This document shows positions 52,913 through 61,334 of a stretch of 64,000 nucleotides of DNA, one piece after another; within the stretch, counting starts at the first letter, position 1; every line of letters begins with the position of its first letter. The notes under the pieces were generated by a model. The model saw nothing but the letters and a program-made list of their open reading frames with translations, did no database searches and was not told where the DNA came from. A program made the translations under genes and the position numbers. The stretch lies in contig JBAJFE010000009.1 in assembly GCA_037903355.1 (NCBI GenBank), positions 620,001 through 684,000 on the forward strand, given 5' to 3'. This stretch comes from Trichuris trichiura (lineage: Eukaryota; Nematoda; Enoplea; Trichinellida; Trichuridae).

Positions 52913-55900
52913 GAATTCTCCTCATGAACGCTTTCATTCTACGTTATGTTGAGTCCGTTTATCCTTACGGCTTTCTGTGTTCGTCATTACATTTTCCTTG
53001 CTAGAAGACTGCTATATGTGATCTCAATTTGTAGCAGTCATTGAATGTCTCATAATGTTTACAGTAGTTTTGGCGTTGCTCAGAAAACGTCTGGCTACAG
53101 AAAAGAAAAATTCTAAGCTTTTAGACCGGTTTCCTGGTCTATCAACAGCGCATCTGATATTGATCAGGCATGTTCAGGGAACGCCAAACGTTTTCAATAG
53201 AACGGCTTATTTTTCTTATCCAAGAAGAACTTATGTAACGTAAACTTATATAGAACTTACATAATGTCCTTCCAGGCAGTCGAGCCAGCGAGCGTTTAGG
53301 ATGTATTAGTACCGCAGTGGTGGAAGCACCATATTTCATGTTAAACATAAGTTGAAAGGTTTTCTGTTATCTGTCTTGCGTTCCCTAAAAGTACTACGTA
53401 TACGCGGGACTATTTAGTGCAACTACTACTTTCCATGTGCAGAGTAGTAGCTTTGCTTTAGAAACGTAGTACGAGCGAAATTACGGTAACTGTTTCCTAA
53501 CCGCTAAAGAATTGCTTCCCGTTGCTTGCGGTTTATTACTGACCTCAGAGATCACAGGTATACGCAATCAGTCAATCTATTTTAGGTTTCAGCAGACTTG
53601 TTTCCCTTTTCCCTCTTTCCAAAAGGTTCTTAGGAGAAAAGTCGATTGAAGATTTCTAAGCAACGCTTATTAATAGCTTCAATAGGCCCATTTCAACTTT
53701 GCCATCCTCCTGGAAAAGCGGTGCTGTTTCCAAGAAAGGCAAACAATTTATGTCAATGCTGTATTATTGCTCAGTTGGTCAACAAGGTCACCTTGTAAAC
53801 GTCTCTATTCGCTTTGAACTTCCTGCTCTGCAAAGATTACTGTTTAGTCGCGGCCATTGCTTGCGGTGTTGCTCGCTGCAAAGCGACCCTACATGCTGAA
53901 CCGAGCGAAAATAGTACGCATTTAACAAAATGCAACATGCCGCTTGTTTCCTACGGCGTTGTTTCGAAGTGCAAAGTGTTCGCTTCTTTTGAATGGTTGA
54001 GCTATCAAACGAAGGGAGCACCTTCTTTGACTGCGACGAATTGAAATTCGCGTAAGTGGGAAAGCCCAGAAAACATCAATAACTAATCAAAACCACCAAT
54101 ACCACGGGCGATTAAGATTGTAGTTGTAGTTTCTTCTGCTATGAATTGTGGACATCGGTACTGCCGGAGAGGGGAATACGGAACCAGTCATTGTTGAGCC
54201 CAGCCTCCGTTGGTCCTCCATGGCTTCTTTGTCGTTGCGGCGTTTCTGACTGGCGAAATACCGAACAACGAGCAGTAATAGCAGCGTAATCAGGAAGATG
54301 CCCAAAATGATACCTAGAAGTATGACTTTTATTTTGAGGAAATGCATAACTGCACCAAAAAATATACCTAGGATCATTGCTGCTAAATGCATACGTGCTT
54401 TATTGTGCGCGATCGATTCTGTAACAGGTTTCAGTGCACCCGACTCGGGTCCCGGTATAATCGGCAGCTCAGGATTTATAGTTCGAATTGGCCAGCCTAG
54501 CAGTGGTCCAGGACCTTTGCAAACGGTTGGCGGATTACCTGGAGCGTCAATAACTATTTCCCTCCTATCCCGAAGCCATTGACGAAGCCAGTCTAACATA
54601 GGATCACAATTCCATGGGTTTTCTAAAAAAGTTAGCGTGTTAAATTCATTACAGCAATGTTACTAATAGTACCGTAGAGATAAAGAACTCTGTTAGAACC
54701 GGTTTGAAATGTTCCATCAAATGTGTTCCTTGGCATAGTGGAAATGAGGTTGTCGCTAAGGTCCAGATGCCTTAGAGATGGCAGCAAAGCGAAGGCACGA
54801 TCATCAACCTCCTCGGCTTTATTTCCCTTAAGGTCAAGGGAATAAAGCTCGCCTAGTCCTTGAAACATATGTCTTGTGATTCTTAAAATTTCCACCATGA
54901 AATGTCGAACGGAATCTGTAATATTCATACCTGCGCAATTGGTTTCTGCTCAGCACGATCACTTGCACTTTGGGTATAGTCTGAAAGGTGCCCTGCTCAA
55001 TGGACCTTAATGCACAGTTGGGCATTTCAAGCCGCACAAGTTCCTGCACAAAACGGAAGGAGCCAACGGACAAATGCCTTATGGGATTGTTGCCCATGGC
55101 AAGTACTTTTAGACGTGGCACAGATCTCAGCATGCTTTGGTCGAACTCTTCGAAGCGATTGGAACTAAGATACAAGTAAAGTAAGCTTGGTATGCCAGCA
55201 AAGGCATTTGCTTCGATGCTTGCGATCTTGTTCACTTCCAAGCTGATGGATTTGAGCTGCGGAAAGTTGAGCGAATGCACTGGCACATTGCTTATTTGGT
55301 TTGCCGCTAAGGATAGGTCTTCTAGGGCAAGCAGTCTTTGCAAAGCTTCCGTTGGCACATAGAGGAGGTTATTTTTACCCAGATTCAGTTCTCGAACGGA
55401 ATCAAGACCAAGAAATGCATCGTCATCTATACGTTCCATCCCATTGGCAGACAAGTCAAGCTTGGTTATCCAGCTACGACTTTGATAAATAGCAAAGCTG
55501 GCTGCAGGCAAAATACGGATATTATTATTGGCGAGAACAAAAGTACTCAAACGTTGCAACTTTGAACTTCCGGCTTGAGGGACGGACGTGAGCAGATTAT
55601 TACGAATCTCCAGTTCGCGTAATGTCGTAATGGGTAAACCGTTAAAGGCATCTGGATCAATGTCTGTCATATTATTATTGCGTAATATCAAACGTTTTAT
55701 CCTATATCCAGCAAATGCTTGGGCCGGCAACCTGTCTATCGGACTATTGCTGATTGTCAAGCTGTCTATGAGTATATTCATCACTCCAAGTGATTGACAG
55801 GTTAGATGCATATCAGTTACTCGATCGCAGGTAATGCTTATAGGCTCATAACGAGTAGAGCGGCATATGCACGGCAAACGTATTGAATTTGGGCACATAG

Positions 55901-58900
55901 CCAAACAATGCATGAGGAAAGAGCTGGTAAAAAGCAACAAAATAGTTGCTTGCTTGATATTGGTCATGCCGGGAAGCAGTCGGTGGTTGGGCAACGGGCT
56001 TCCATCTCTTTGGCGGTTGTTTGACAAGGCTAATACGTAATTGGCAAAGAAGTGCAGTCCTTTAATGGTCAAGCGTAACAGGAAGATGCATTGCAAATCT
56101 TGTGCGTCATGGGACAACAGGTCACTTTGTCTCCTCTAACGGGAACGGTGAACGCGCTGTGAGGGTGATAATCGACGCTGTCACGCTATTCTTGGTGTTT
56201 GCTCAGCCTATGGCAGCCAGATCGACTGTCTTGTCAATAAAGCTGTTTTCCCAGTTCACTCGATCTTACGGAGGAAAATATACCGACTACTCTCGTAGTT
56301 GGAACCACCCTTAACGACAATGCTTCCCATCTACCTGGAGAGCAGTTTAACGTGGACATTTGCCTGCTTCGGTCAAGTACCCAGACGGCATATTTGCCTA
56401 CCGTTCATGTGCTTCTCATTTGAGTGGTTGCATCTAGGCAAGGCTGCGGTTGTACGTTTACAACCCCATTTTCTTCAGCCTTCGAGCGCTTGTGAATTGT
56501 TTATCGATAATATATTTTATTCGATTTTTCAAACTTTCTCTACGTCGAACTATTGTAGCTTGGGAGCAAAGCATGAAAATTATACTGCCTGTGTCAATGT
56601 TGCACTAATGCTTCTCTTTATTATTTTGAATTGCTTTAGCAAAGCACGAACGACAGTTCCCGCCGCCTATTATAGGCGAAACAGGGGATGGGTAGAATAC
56701 CTAAGAGCTGAAACAAGGGGCACAATGGTAAAATGTAATCGAGTTGACTGTGAAATCAAGCTAAATTTAGCCGAGTAATTTTGGGGGACCTCTTTTATGC
56801 TGATAATTACGTGCATTATTACGGCAGTGTTTGTCTAACAGTTTATGACGAGCCGCCGCGACAAAAAGTGATATCTGTCACTCAAATGAGTTTTCTAAAT
56901 TTTTGCGTTTATTTCTCAGACGAAGAGCTTAAATTGTTAGACTGATCGTCCACAGATAAGATGTACAGCTTTCACTATCTGTTCCCCAAGCAATCAATTG
57001 CGTAATGTAATGCTGACCACTTCTTTTTCTTGGCTATCTCGCCCGCGAAATCGCGCGGTGATTATTTCTTTGCTCAGTTGATAACCATTTTTTGTAGTTG
57101 CCTTGGTCTGTACTGATTTGCTGCATGTCTCTCCGGAATTTGGAAAGGAAATAAGTCTTTTCCCTTGACAAATATGCGTTTTGTTTTGACATCAATAAAT
57201 TCCGTAATGAGCGACACGTGTTGCGTAGCGGAGACTATTTTCATGAAGCTTTTCCACCATTGCATTGAGCTTTGTCACGAATGTTTGAAAAAATGATTCA
57301 TTGAATATTTATTATAGGACAGGCTGTCTATAGCCCTTTTTACGGCAGCGATCAGAGGAAGCCTCAATTTGATTCTGCGTAGAGACTTACGTACTGCTCT
57401 GTGTAGAACTATTTTTTTGTATTTGCTCTTAAGGAACTATAAATAAAAAGATAACATATCTATTTTCAATGGCAGCTAAAATCTCGATAGAAAATATGCT
57501 ATAAAATGTATCTTCGTGGCGGTTTTGCATTAGTCTCTTCTAGACAGGGAATGTTATACCAGTATATTGTTCTACGTTAGTGATTTTTGAAATAGAAGAC
57601 CCATTTAATAACGCCTCTGCTCAAGTACATTCCTTAACTAGAAGATACGATCGCGCAACTGCCACAAAGCCAAATTTCATAGTGCATTTTCGATCCAAAA
57701 AGGGATTTCAATCTTTTGGGAGTTTAGCCTTAGCCTATGCACTTTATGTGCCATAATAGTGCCTTCATAACGCTGGGTAGTTAGAAAGCACACAGTTATG
57801 CCTATACCAACGTACTAACAATTTCCTAGCATTTTTCTGCTCAATTACTGCAAGTCTCAGCGAAAGACAAAAGTATAAAATCAATCAGTTTACTTTCTTT
57901 GATTCTTCGTTATGCGTGCATTTATTATCTAAGAGAAGCCATAGCTTTGTAGAAGCACGCACTTCTTTTCTCTTTTCTTCCACCTGAATCGAACTAGGAA
58001 ATGAATTTGCCAGATTCGTAAGTAACGTTTTAAATGTATAGAACAAAAACGTGTCTTTCACACAATGATGACATTTGTTGGACTTTTAGCATTTATCCAT
58101 GCCCTTCAATGGTAGTGATTTCAAATTGAACAGCGACTGTCGCTGAGGTGCAACGTTTGCTGTCGAACTTGCTTCCCTCCGCAGTTTCTTTTGTTGGATG
58201 AACGCTACGCGAAAGCGTCGTGACTAACTGTCTCATGATTGGCACGACAAAAATATGCCTATTCGTGATGATATTGATGCAAGTACCTTATTTGTGCACT
58301 TTCAAAGCGTCAGCATAAAGTTGCCTCATTTTTGTGTCTTGATCTTTCCACGGCTTGTTTTATACAGATAAAAGATACGGAAAAAAAGGAAGCAGCCGTG
58401 AAAAGATCAAGATACAAAAATGAAGACACATCACTCCATTACAAAGCACCCAGTGTTTAAAAAGTTGCGTCTTGAGGAAAATGTAGATGCGTGCTTCAGT
58501 TGTATCTTTTGTACAGCTTGACGATTACAGCCTGCAACAATTAACAATTTTGGCAATCAATAGTGATTGTTTGGTAGATCTTCTACGACTTTTCTCGTTT
58601 TTTCTGTGTGATGGTATCTGTAATTAGTCGAAACAGTTGCTCTACCAACGAATGGACAAGCGATTATTAGGAAAAATTCAGAGACGATACATTCAGCTAT
58701 TTATTCAGAGCTTTCGGAACGCTCTGAGTTAAAGCTGAGTATATCGTTTCTGACTTTTTCCTAATAATCGCTCGTATATTCGTTGGTAAATCGATTGTCT
58801 TGTTTAATTGCACATACCATCACACAGAAAAAACGGAAAGAAACCGTAGAGGATCTACCAAACAAGGAACACATGCCCGTTACAGAGCACTCCGTGGTCA

Positions 58901-61334
58901 GTAGTGATTGTAAAATGTCCTCTCGTACAGACACATTTTAGGGCTCTTTGCTTAGTTGTGCAAAAATGTGATACAGACGCGTACTCAATGAAGGCGGTTT
59001 CATAATACAGCTGGCTAGCTTTACGCTTAGTTCACTTGACGTGCCAATTTAGTAAGCTTGCCTTATTTGTCATGATTTCCGCATTAGTTTATAAAGCTAG
59101 TGTAATTTTTTATCCAGAAGAGTTGCAAAAGGTTAGCCACTGTCAAGCAAGCTGTGCATACGGTTTTTGCTTCCGCAGAGGCCGAAGTCTTTCTTGTGTA
59201 TTCTTAAGCTAATTTCTGAAACATTTGAAAGCATATGAAATCTGTTTATTTTCAAATCATATAACTGATTTTAACATTTTTACTGCAACGGCAGCCCAAC
59301 TACCATAGCACGGTAGTACCACATTTTGCGGTTTTAAAAGCTACCGAAATAGGAAGATCGTCATTTGAATTTATTCACCTTTTTTTCATTTTTTGCAAAA
59401 TCGTTTCGAAAATATTGTCGTACTGAATTGTCGTGAATGAGTACATCGTCAATTATAAATTTTATCCTTTTTACAGAACCAATTATTACCAAAGATAAAC
59501 GTGCCCGCGAGTCTACGGATGCCACTGTGGACAGCGTATGGAACAAGTCGAACGATGCGAATTCGACCAGTTCGCTGAGGCTTTCGAAGCCTGCTGGACC
59601 CGCTACATTTGAATGTGAGAAATCAGATTCGATCACGGAAAGTAATGCACTTGACGCAGACATAGGTAAGACTGTCACTTGAAATTTTGTATGCAGCTTT
59701 TTTCCCATCGGAAAGTTGACGTTCACTTGGAGAATTTTGGTTTGCTCAGAAGGTCGTCACGGAGAGCTCTTGAAAGTTCCTATACAGTTTCATCGTTTAC
59801 TCCCCGTAGAGCGAAAGTAGCGCAGGAGTGGTCCTTGAGAGTTTCAGCTTGGCCGTTATTTACGACCTTCCCTCATGTTAGGAGAACATTCTAGAACAGC
59901 TGCGTTGCACTAGTGAATGAAATGTTTACTGTTTTACTGGTTTACAAATTCATAGCAACTTTACTGTGCGACCCGCGCTTCGATCGCTTAAGTGATAAGC
60001 AAAAGCAAGGAAACAATTTCAATCACATCATAAAAAAAGCCTGACTTTTCGCAGAACATTCATTAAGCCCTGACCAATGAGAAAGACGTTTAGCAGTTCA
60101 TGTTTCAGTAATCTTTCTCTTAATCAATTTGTTTCAATGATTGACCTATGTTTATGTTACTGTTTTTTCATACGTGGGATACTCGTACGAAGAAACGGCT
60201 TCCCTGTCAACACAGCTGTCCGTGGATGACGAAAACTTCTTTGTTCTGGATGAAGACGACTCGTGCTTATTTGATGAAATATTTCCATTGCAAAATCCAG
60301 TAACGGGTGATCTTGCCGAAGAAGCTAATGCAACTCCAAACTCTTCTGAAGAATCACGGAAAGTTTTGCTTGAAAAGGTGCTATTGTTTGCTTTTTTAAA
60401 GCGTTAGTGCATTGTGCCCTTTGTTACATTCCTACAGTGTGTAGTGTTGCGATTCAGCCTTGAAGAAGTGCGTATGCAGCTGTCATCTCGAGGGCTTTTG
60501 AGTCTAACTGATTTGGTGTGCTGCAAGCTCAATGCAGAAGAGGTGTTAAGCTGTACGCGGCAACAGTTCTGCGAAACTTTTCGTGTCAAAGGTTTACATT
60601 CCATACAAGGTTTTGGCTAAGTGAAAATTGTTGAATATGTTAAGAAATGGCTGTCAATAGATCAACTGGTTGGAGTACACCAGAATGGCTGTATCCGCTA
60701 CGTGTAACGATGAAAAATTGTGATGTTGCGCTGGATTCTTACGTTGTCGATGCGTTTGTCAATGACTTGGAGTTTACGATTAGCAATGACAGTTTGGCAA
60801 ATCTTGTTGCATTCGTGCAGGACGAGAAAGCTCTCTACGCGAGCTCGATACGTACAAAATTGAACCTAAAGTCAGTTCGACTTAAAATTACAGATCGAAG
60901 GAATCCGGACCCTGTATGCATACTGCTCAATTCCGGCACAATTTTACAAGGTCCTTGGGGTGAGTGTACTAGATAGTTTTTTACATTGTCCAGTAGGATG
61001 AAAATTATTTTCTGTAGTTAGTGGCAAATCGAACTAAACATTTAAGCATCAAATGTTACGACCGAATTGCTTACTAATTTTCAGAAGCAGATAAAGTCTG
61101 CTTTAGCGATCGCATGTGGCATATGGTACTAAGCACCTGTTCATAGCTGACCGTAATACAGCTGCCAATTTTTGCGAATTTTACTTGCGATTATAAAACC
61201 GCTTTTTAGGAGACGATGCTTCAAACCTTCTTACGGAACTTCACCGAAAAGACGCAGAATTGCGACGTGCGAATCAGGAAAACGAATCCCTCAAACGGCA
61301 ACTGCAAGCGGCTCTTGAACGACTGCATTTGTAG
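27013..61334 (+). CDS. Bridge-like lipid transfer protein, UHRF1BP1/SHIP164 (BLTP3) family, split by a 28.6-kb intron
   Basis: VPS13-type tube protein moving lipids between membranes. Exons: 27013-27056, 27795-27957, 28014-28052, 28216-28304, 28359-28464, 28513-28759, 28810-28964, 29091-29292, 29348-29437, 29485-29589, 29643-29855, 29905-30023, 30063-30140, 30194-30917, 59477-59665, 60193-60377, 60438-60591, 60645-60959, 61210-61334; 1113 residues, all junctions in frame. The chorein N-terminus is clear (MATLIKNQILKHFSR, FAKNITADQ, LRGKGELYNIELNE). Conserved blocks follow: IPWTRLKTHPV, GFAHRVVEGM, ISWKTFRLEA, APFRLITSQGK, DFYPYHLA, SRKHWVFY. The 3' exons give RVTMKNCDVALDS-type repeats and a terminal coiled coil (LLTELHRKDAELRRANQENE). 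Introns after 27957 and 28759 need GC donors; the 29,091 acceptor is the least certain. Human homologues are about 1,440 residues, mostly longer in the linker. Confidence 0.88.
30918..32273. other. Start of the 28.6-kb intron, no gene seen
   Basis: Begins with the donor g|gtaagc at 30,918. Several short frames occur on both strands, but none shows conserved sequence or splice-consistent continuation. It lies downstream of the first antisense LRR gene. Confidence 0.45.
32274..36226 (-). CDS. LRR protein A: secreted, with long Gln/Pro/Thr-rich tail and no visible membrane anchor
   Basis: Exons: 35966-36226, 34396-35383, 33360-33797, 32274-33307; 906 residues, phases agree. Exon 1 has a signal peptide (hydrophobic core LCLPLLLQLLSS) and a cysteine N-cap (FCPDTLDKAACSCLSY...VIRC). 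Exon 2 encodes about 12 leucine-rich repeats of the 23-24-residue extracellular type (e.g. LLVLNLKCNNIGNI, LLALHLQHNNIETI). The LRR block runs into EVQKSGCCSL where its neighbours have a normal C-cap (ENPLVC). The tail is rich in Thr, Pro and Gln, low-complexity, and ends at TAG without a hydrophobic segment. Probably an extracellular-matrix or cuticle-associated protein; function unknown. It lies antisense in the large intron of the lipid-transfer gene. Confidence 0.82.
36786..38486 (+). other. Weak hydrophobic coding-like fragments, possibly an ABCG-type remnant
   Basis: Between LRR genes A and B the + strand has several short frames with hydrophobic, exon-like text: 37,773-37,835 (APYLLKLLAEVPIT) and 37,975-38,085 (GEFFHFFSFGIALAYCQVYA) recall the membrane part of ABCG half-transporters. 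No Walker A or signature motif was found nearby, and the last fragment (38,387-38,486) does not fit the family. It could be a decayed gene or chance. Confidence 0.2.
38517..40917 (-). CDS. LRR protein B: type I transmembrane leucine-rich repeat protein
   Basis: Exons: 39802-40917, 39550-39751, 38517-39499; 766 residues, phases agree. Signal peptide near residues 1-28 (LQSIFFLISLMM), cysteine-rich N-cap (YCPEDDRLKSMCNCES...LDCSDC), then about 13 LRRs (LQTLNLGKNCLAEVPAAAIR, LLALHLQRNNITAV, LELLDLTNNQITKIP). A normal C-cap starts at ENPLVCTEQ. A Thr/Glu/Pro-rich stalk follows, then one membrane span (SVCIGIVIALTLIVVATLYF, about 38,745-38,816) and a basic-started cytoplasmic tail (RRRNLLSRRS) with several tyrosines. 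Close paralogue of LRR protein A over the repeats. Likely an adhesion or receptor protein; ligand unknown. Confidence 0.9.
40918..45613. other. 4.7-kb gap inside the large intron, no gene seen
   Basis: Lies between LRR genes B and C. Only short, unconserved frames occur on either strand, the longest about 130 codons at 42,398-42,802 (+) without recognisable sequence. A partial family-B hairpin is at 41,783-41,850. It may hold the promoter of gene B (just above 40,917) and the 3' UTR of gene C. Confidence 0.45.
41783..41850. repeat. Partial family-B hairpin arm
   Basis: Reads cgtttttgcaataaacgtt, then aaataaacaacgggtcgaa and gtgaaaaacttt, the same order as the right half of the hairpin at 2,631-2,733. 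The left half is missing or decayed. Confidence 0.55.
45614..49963 (-). CDS. LRR protein C: type I transmembrane leucine-rich repeat protein
   Basis: Exons: 49628-49963, 47707-48282, 47414-47633, 46921-47355, 45614-46860; 937 residues, phases agree. Signal peptide (LFYLIILLDAVTG), N-cap TCPDHIPSECKCRNYPAGIS, about 13 LRRs (LEMLDLSKNCLTQVPAQNLR, LQLLDLSSNKLTK, LTTLDLASNRIASL) and C-cap (RNPLRCDESITWLIKYIS...VTCSSP). A long helical-looking juxtamembrane region follows (about 250 residues, Leu/Pro-rich), then one membrane span (LLTGIALGVVALLTVLATFI, about 45,885-45,947) and a tail with Cys/Ser-rich end (QCQCSSSCDDSSS). Intron 1 (48,283-49,627) contains a foldback element. Same family as genes A and B; biological role unknown. 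Confidence 0.9.
49008..49197. repeat. GCTTTCGGGTC foldback element in intron 1 of LRR gene C
   Basis: The left arm begins cataatgaagaaatttatta and the right arm ends with its inverse. Arms share tatgtcccgttt and the core CCAGAGCTTTCGGGTCATTCG. The left arm on the minus strand has CCGCTGACGGG...GACCCGAAAGC (49,060-49,096), with three bases missing from the core compared with other copies. The tail tcccgtaccaagaaaccac is shared with the other members. Confidence 0.88.
49964..51377. other. Upstream region of LRR gene C, no gene seen
   Basis: 1.4 kb with only short frames. It should contain the promoter and 5' UTR of LRR gene C (minus strand). No repeat copy is visible until the foldback beginning at 51,378. 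Confidence 0.4.
51378..52182. mobile_element. Composite foldback element carrying a Penelope-like endonuclease fragment
   Basis: Inverted arms at 51,378-51,560 and 51,998-52,182 (about 184 bases, few mismatches) flank about 440 bases of unique sequence. Outer ends are cataatgcaaaggttttatt and its inverse; the arms include CTCCGGAGCTTTCGGGTCGA. The unique part encodes a broken GIY-YIG endonuclease end, the domain that follows reverse transcriptase in Penelope-like elements. The tail cgtacgaagaaatcac matches other copies. This is the longest member and probably shows the origin of the foldback family. Not autonomous: no reverse transcriptase is present. Confidence 0.82.
51685..51870 (+). pseudogene. 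C-terminal fragment of a Penelope-like GIY-YIG endonuclease
   Basis: A reading frame running from inside the left arm contains SAVAEHATQCNQT, then LRLRRIKEALYIRHNQ and NRDQGADVNAIW. This order (S-A-x-A-x-H, then R-x-x-K-E-A-x-x-I, then N-R-D-x-G ending in IW) is the known C-terminal pattern of GIY-YIG nucleases in Penelope-like retroelements. The GIY and YIG motifs and the whole reverse transcriptase are absent, so the fragment cannot be active. Confidence 0.75.
52183..54086. other. Gap between foldback element and LRR gene D, no gene seen
   Basis: AT-rich and without conserved coding sequence. It contains the ATT microsatellite at 52,834-52,911. Sequence just below 54,087 should include the 3' UTR of LRR gene D. 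Confidence 0.45.
52834..52911. repeat. ATT trinucleotide microsatellite
   Basis: About 26 uninterrupted copies of ATT, preceded by imperfect ata/taa sequence. It lies inside the 28.6-kb intron, away from exons. Confidence 0.97.
54087..55967 (-). CDS. LRR protein D: type I transmembrane leucine-rich repeat protein
   Basis: Exons: 54931-55967, 54673-54881, 54087-54622; 593 residues, phases agree. I chose the ATG at 55,967 because it directly precedes a signal peptide (MTNIKQATILLLFTSSFLM); an in-frame ATG at 56,117 would put 50 extra residues ahead of it. The N-cap is MCPNSIRLPCICRS...ITC, followed by about 13 LRRs (VRELNLGKNNLLYVPTEAL, LLYLYLSSNRFEEF) and a normal C-cap (ENPWNCDPMLDWLRQWLRD...VCKGP). 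A strong membrane span follows (VILLGIILGIFLITLLLLLV) with tail RYFASQKRRND. The shortest and most diverged of the four. A 45-base segment just before the span could be a short intron in frame, giving 578 residues. Confidence 0.88.
55968..58323. other. Upstream region of LRR gene D and rest of the large intron
   Basis: No conserved coding sequence on either strand; frames up to about 160 codons (56,299-56,778, +) have no recognisable family features. It should hold the promoter of LRR gene D. Confidence 0.4.
58324..58425. repeat. Short foldback with foldback-family tail
   Basis: Inverted arms: cttgatctttccacggct against agccgtgaaaagatcaag, extended by tcatttttgtgt on the outside. The flank cattacaaagcacccagtgt matches the flank after the 6,326-6,650 element, so it probably belongs to the same group. 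Confidence 0.7.
58569..58863. repeat. Long foldback element, diverged copy of the 6.3-kb type
   Basis: The left arm starts gtttggtagatcttctacga and contains ctctaccaacgaatgga and cgattattaggaaaaa. The right arm mirrors it and ends gatctaccaaac. The centre is cagagctttcggaacgctctg. Word order matches the element at 6,326-6,650, with many substitutions. Confidence 0.82.

Noticed and set aside
56640..56800. Possible small nuclear or spliced-leader RNA with an Sm-like site (aattttggg)
   Set aside because: No convincing stem-loops, 5' splice donor or promoter element accompany the site; one short A/T-rich motif is not enough.
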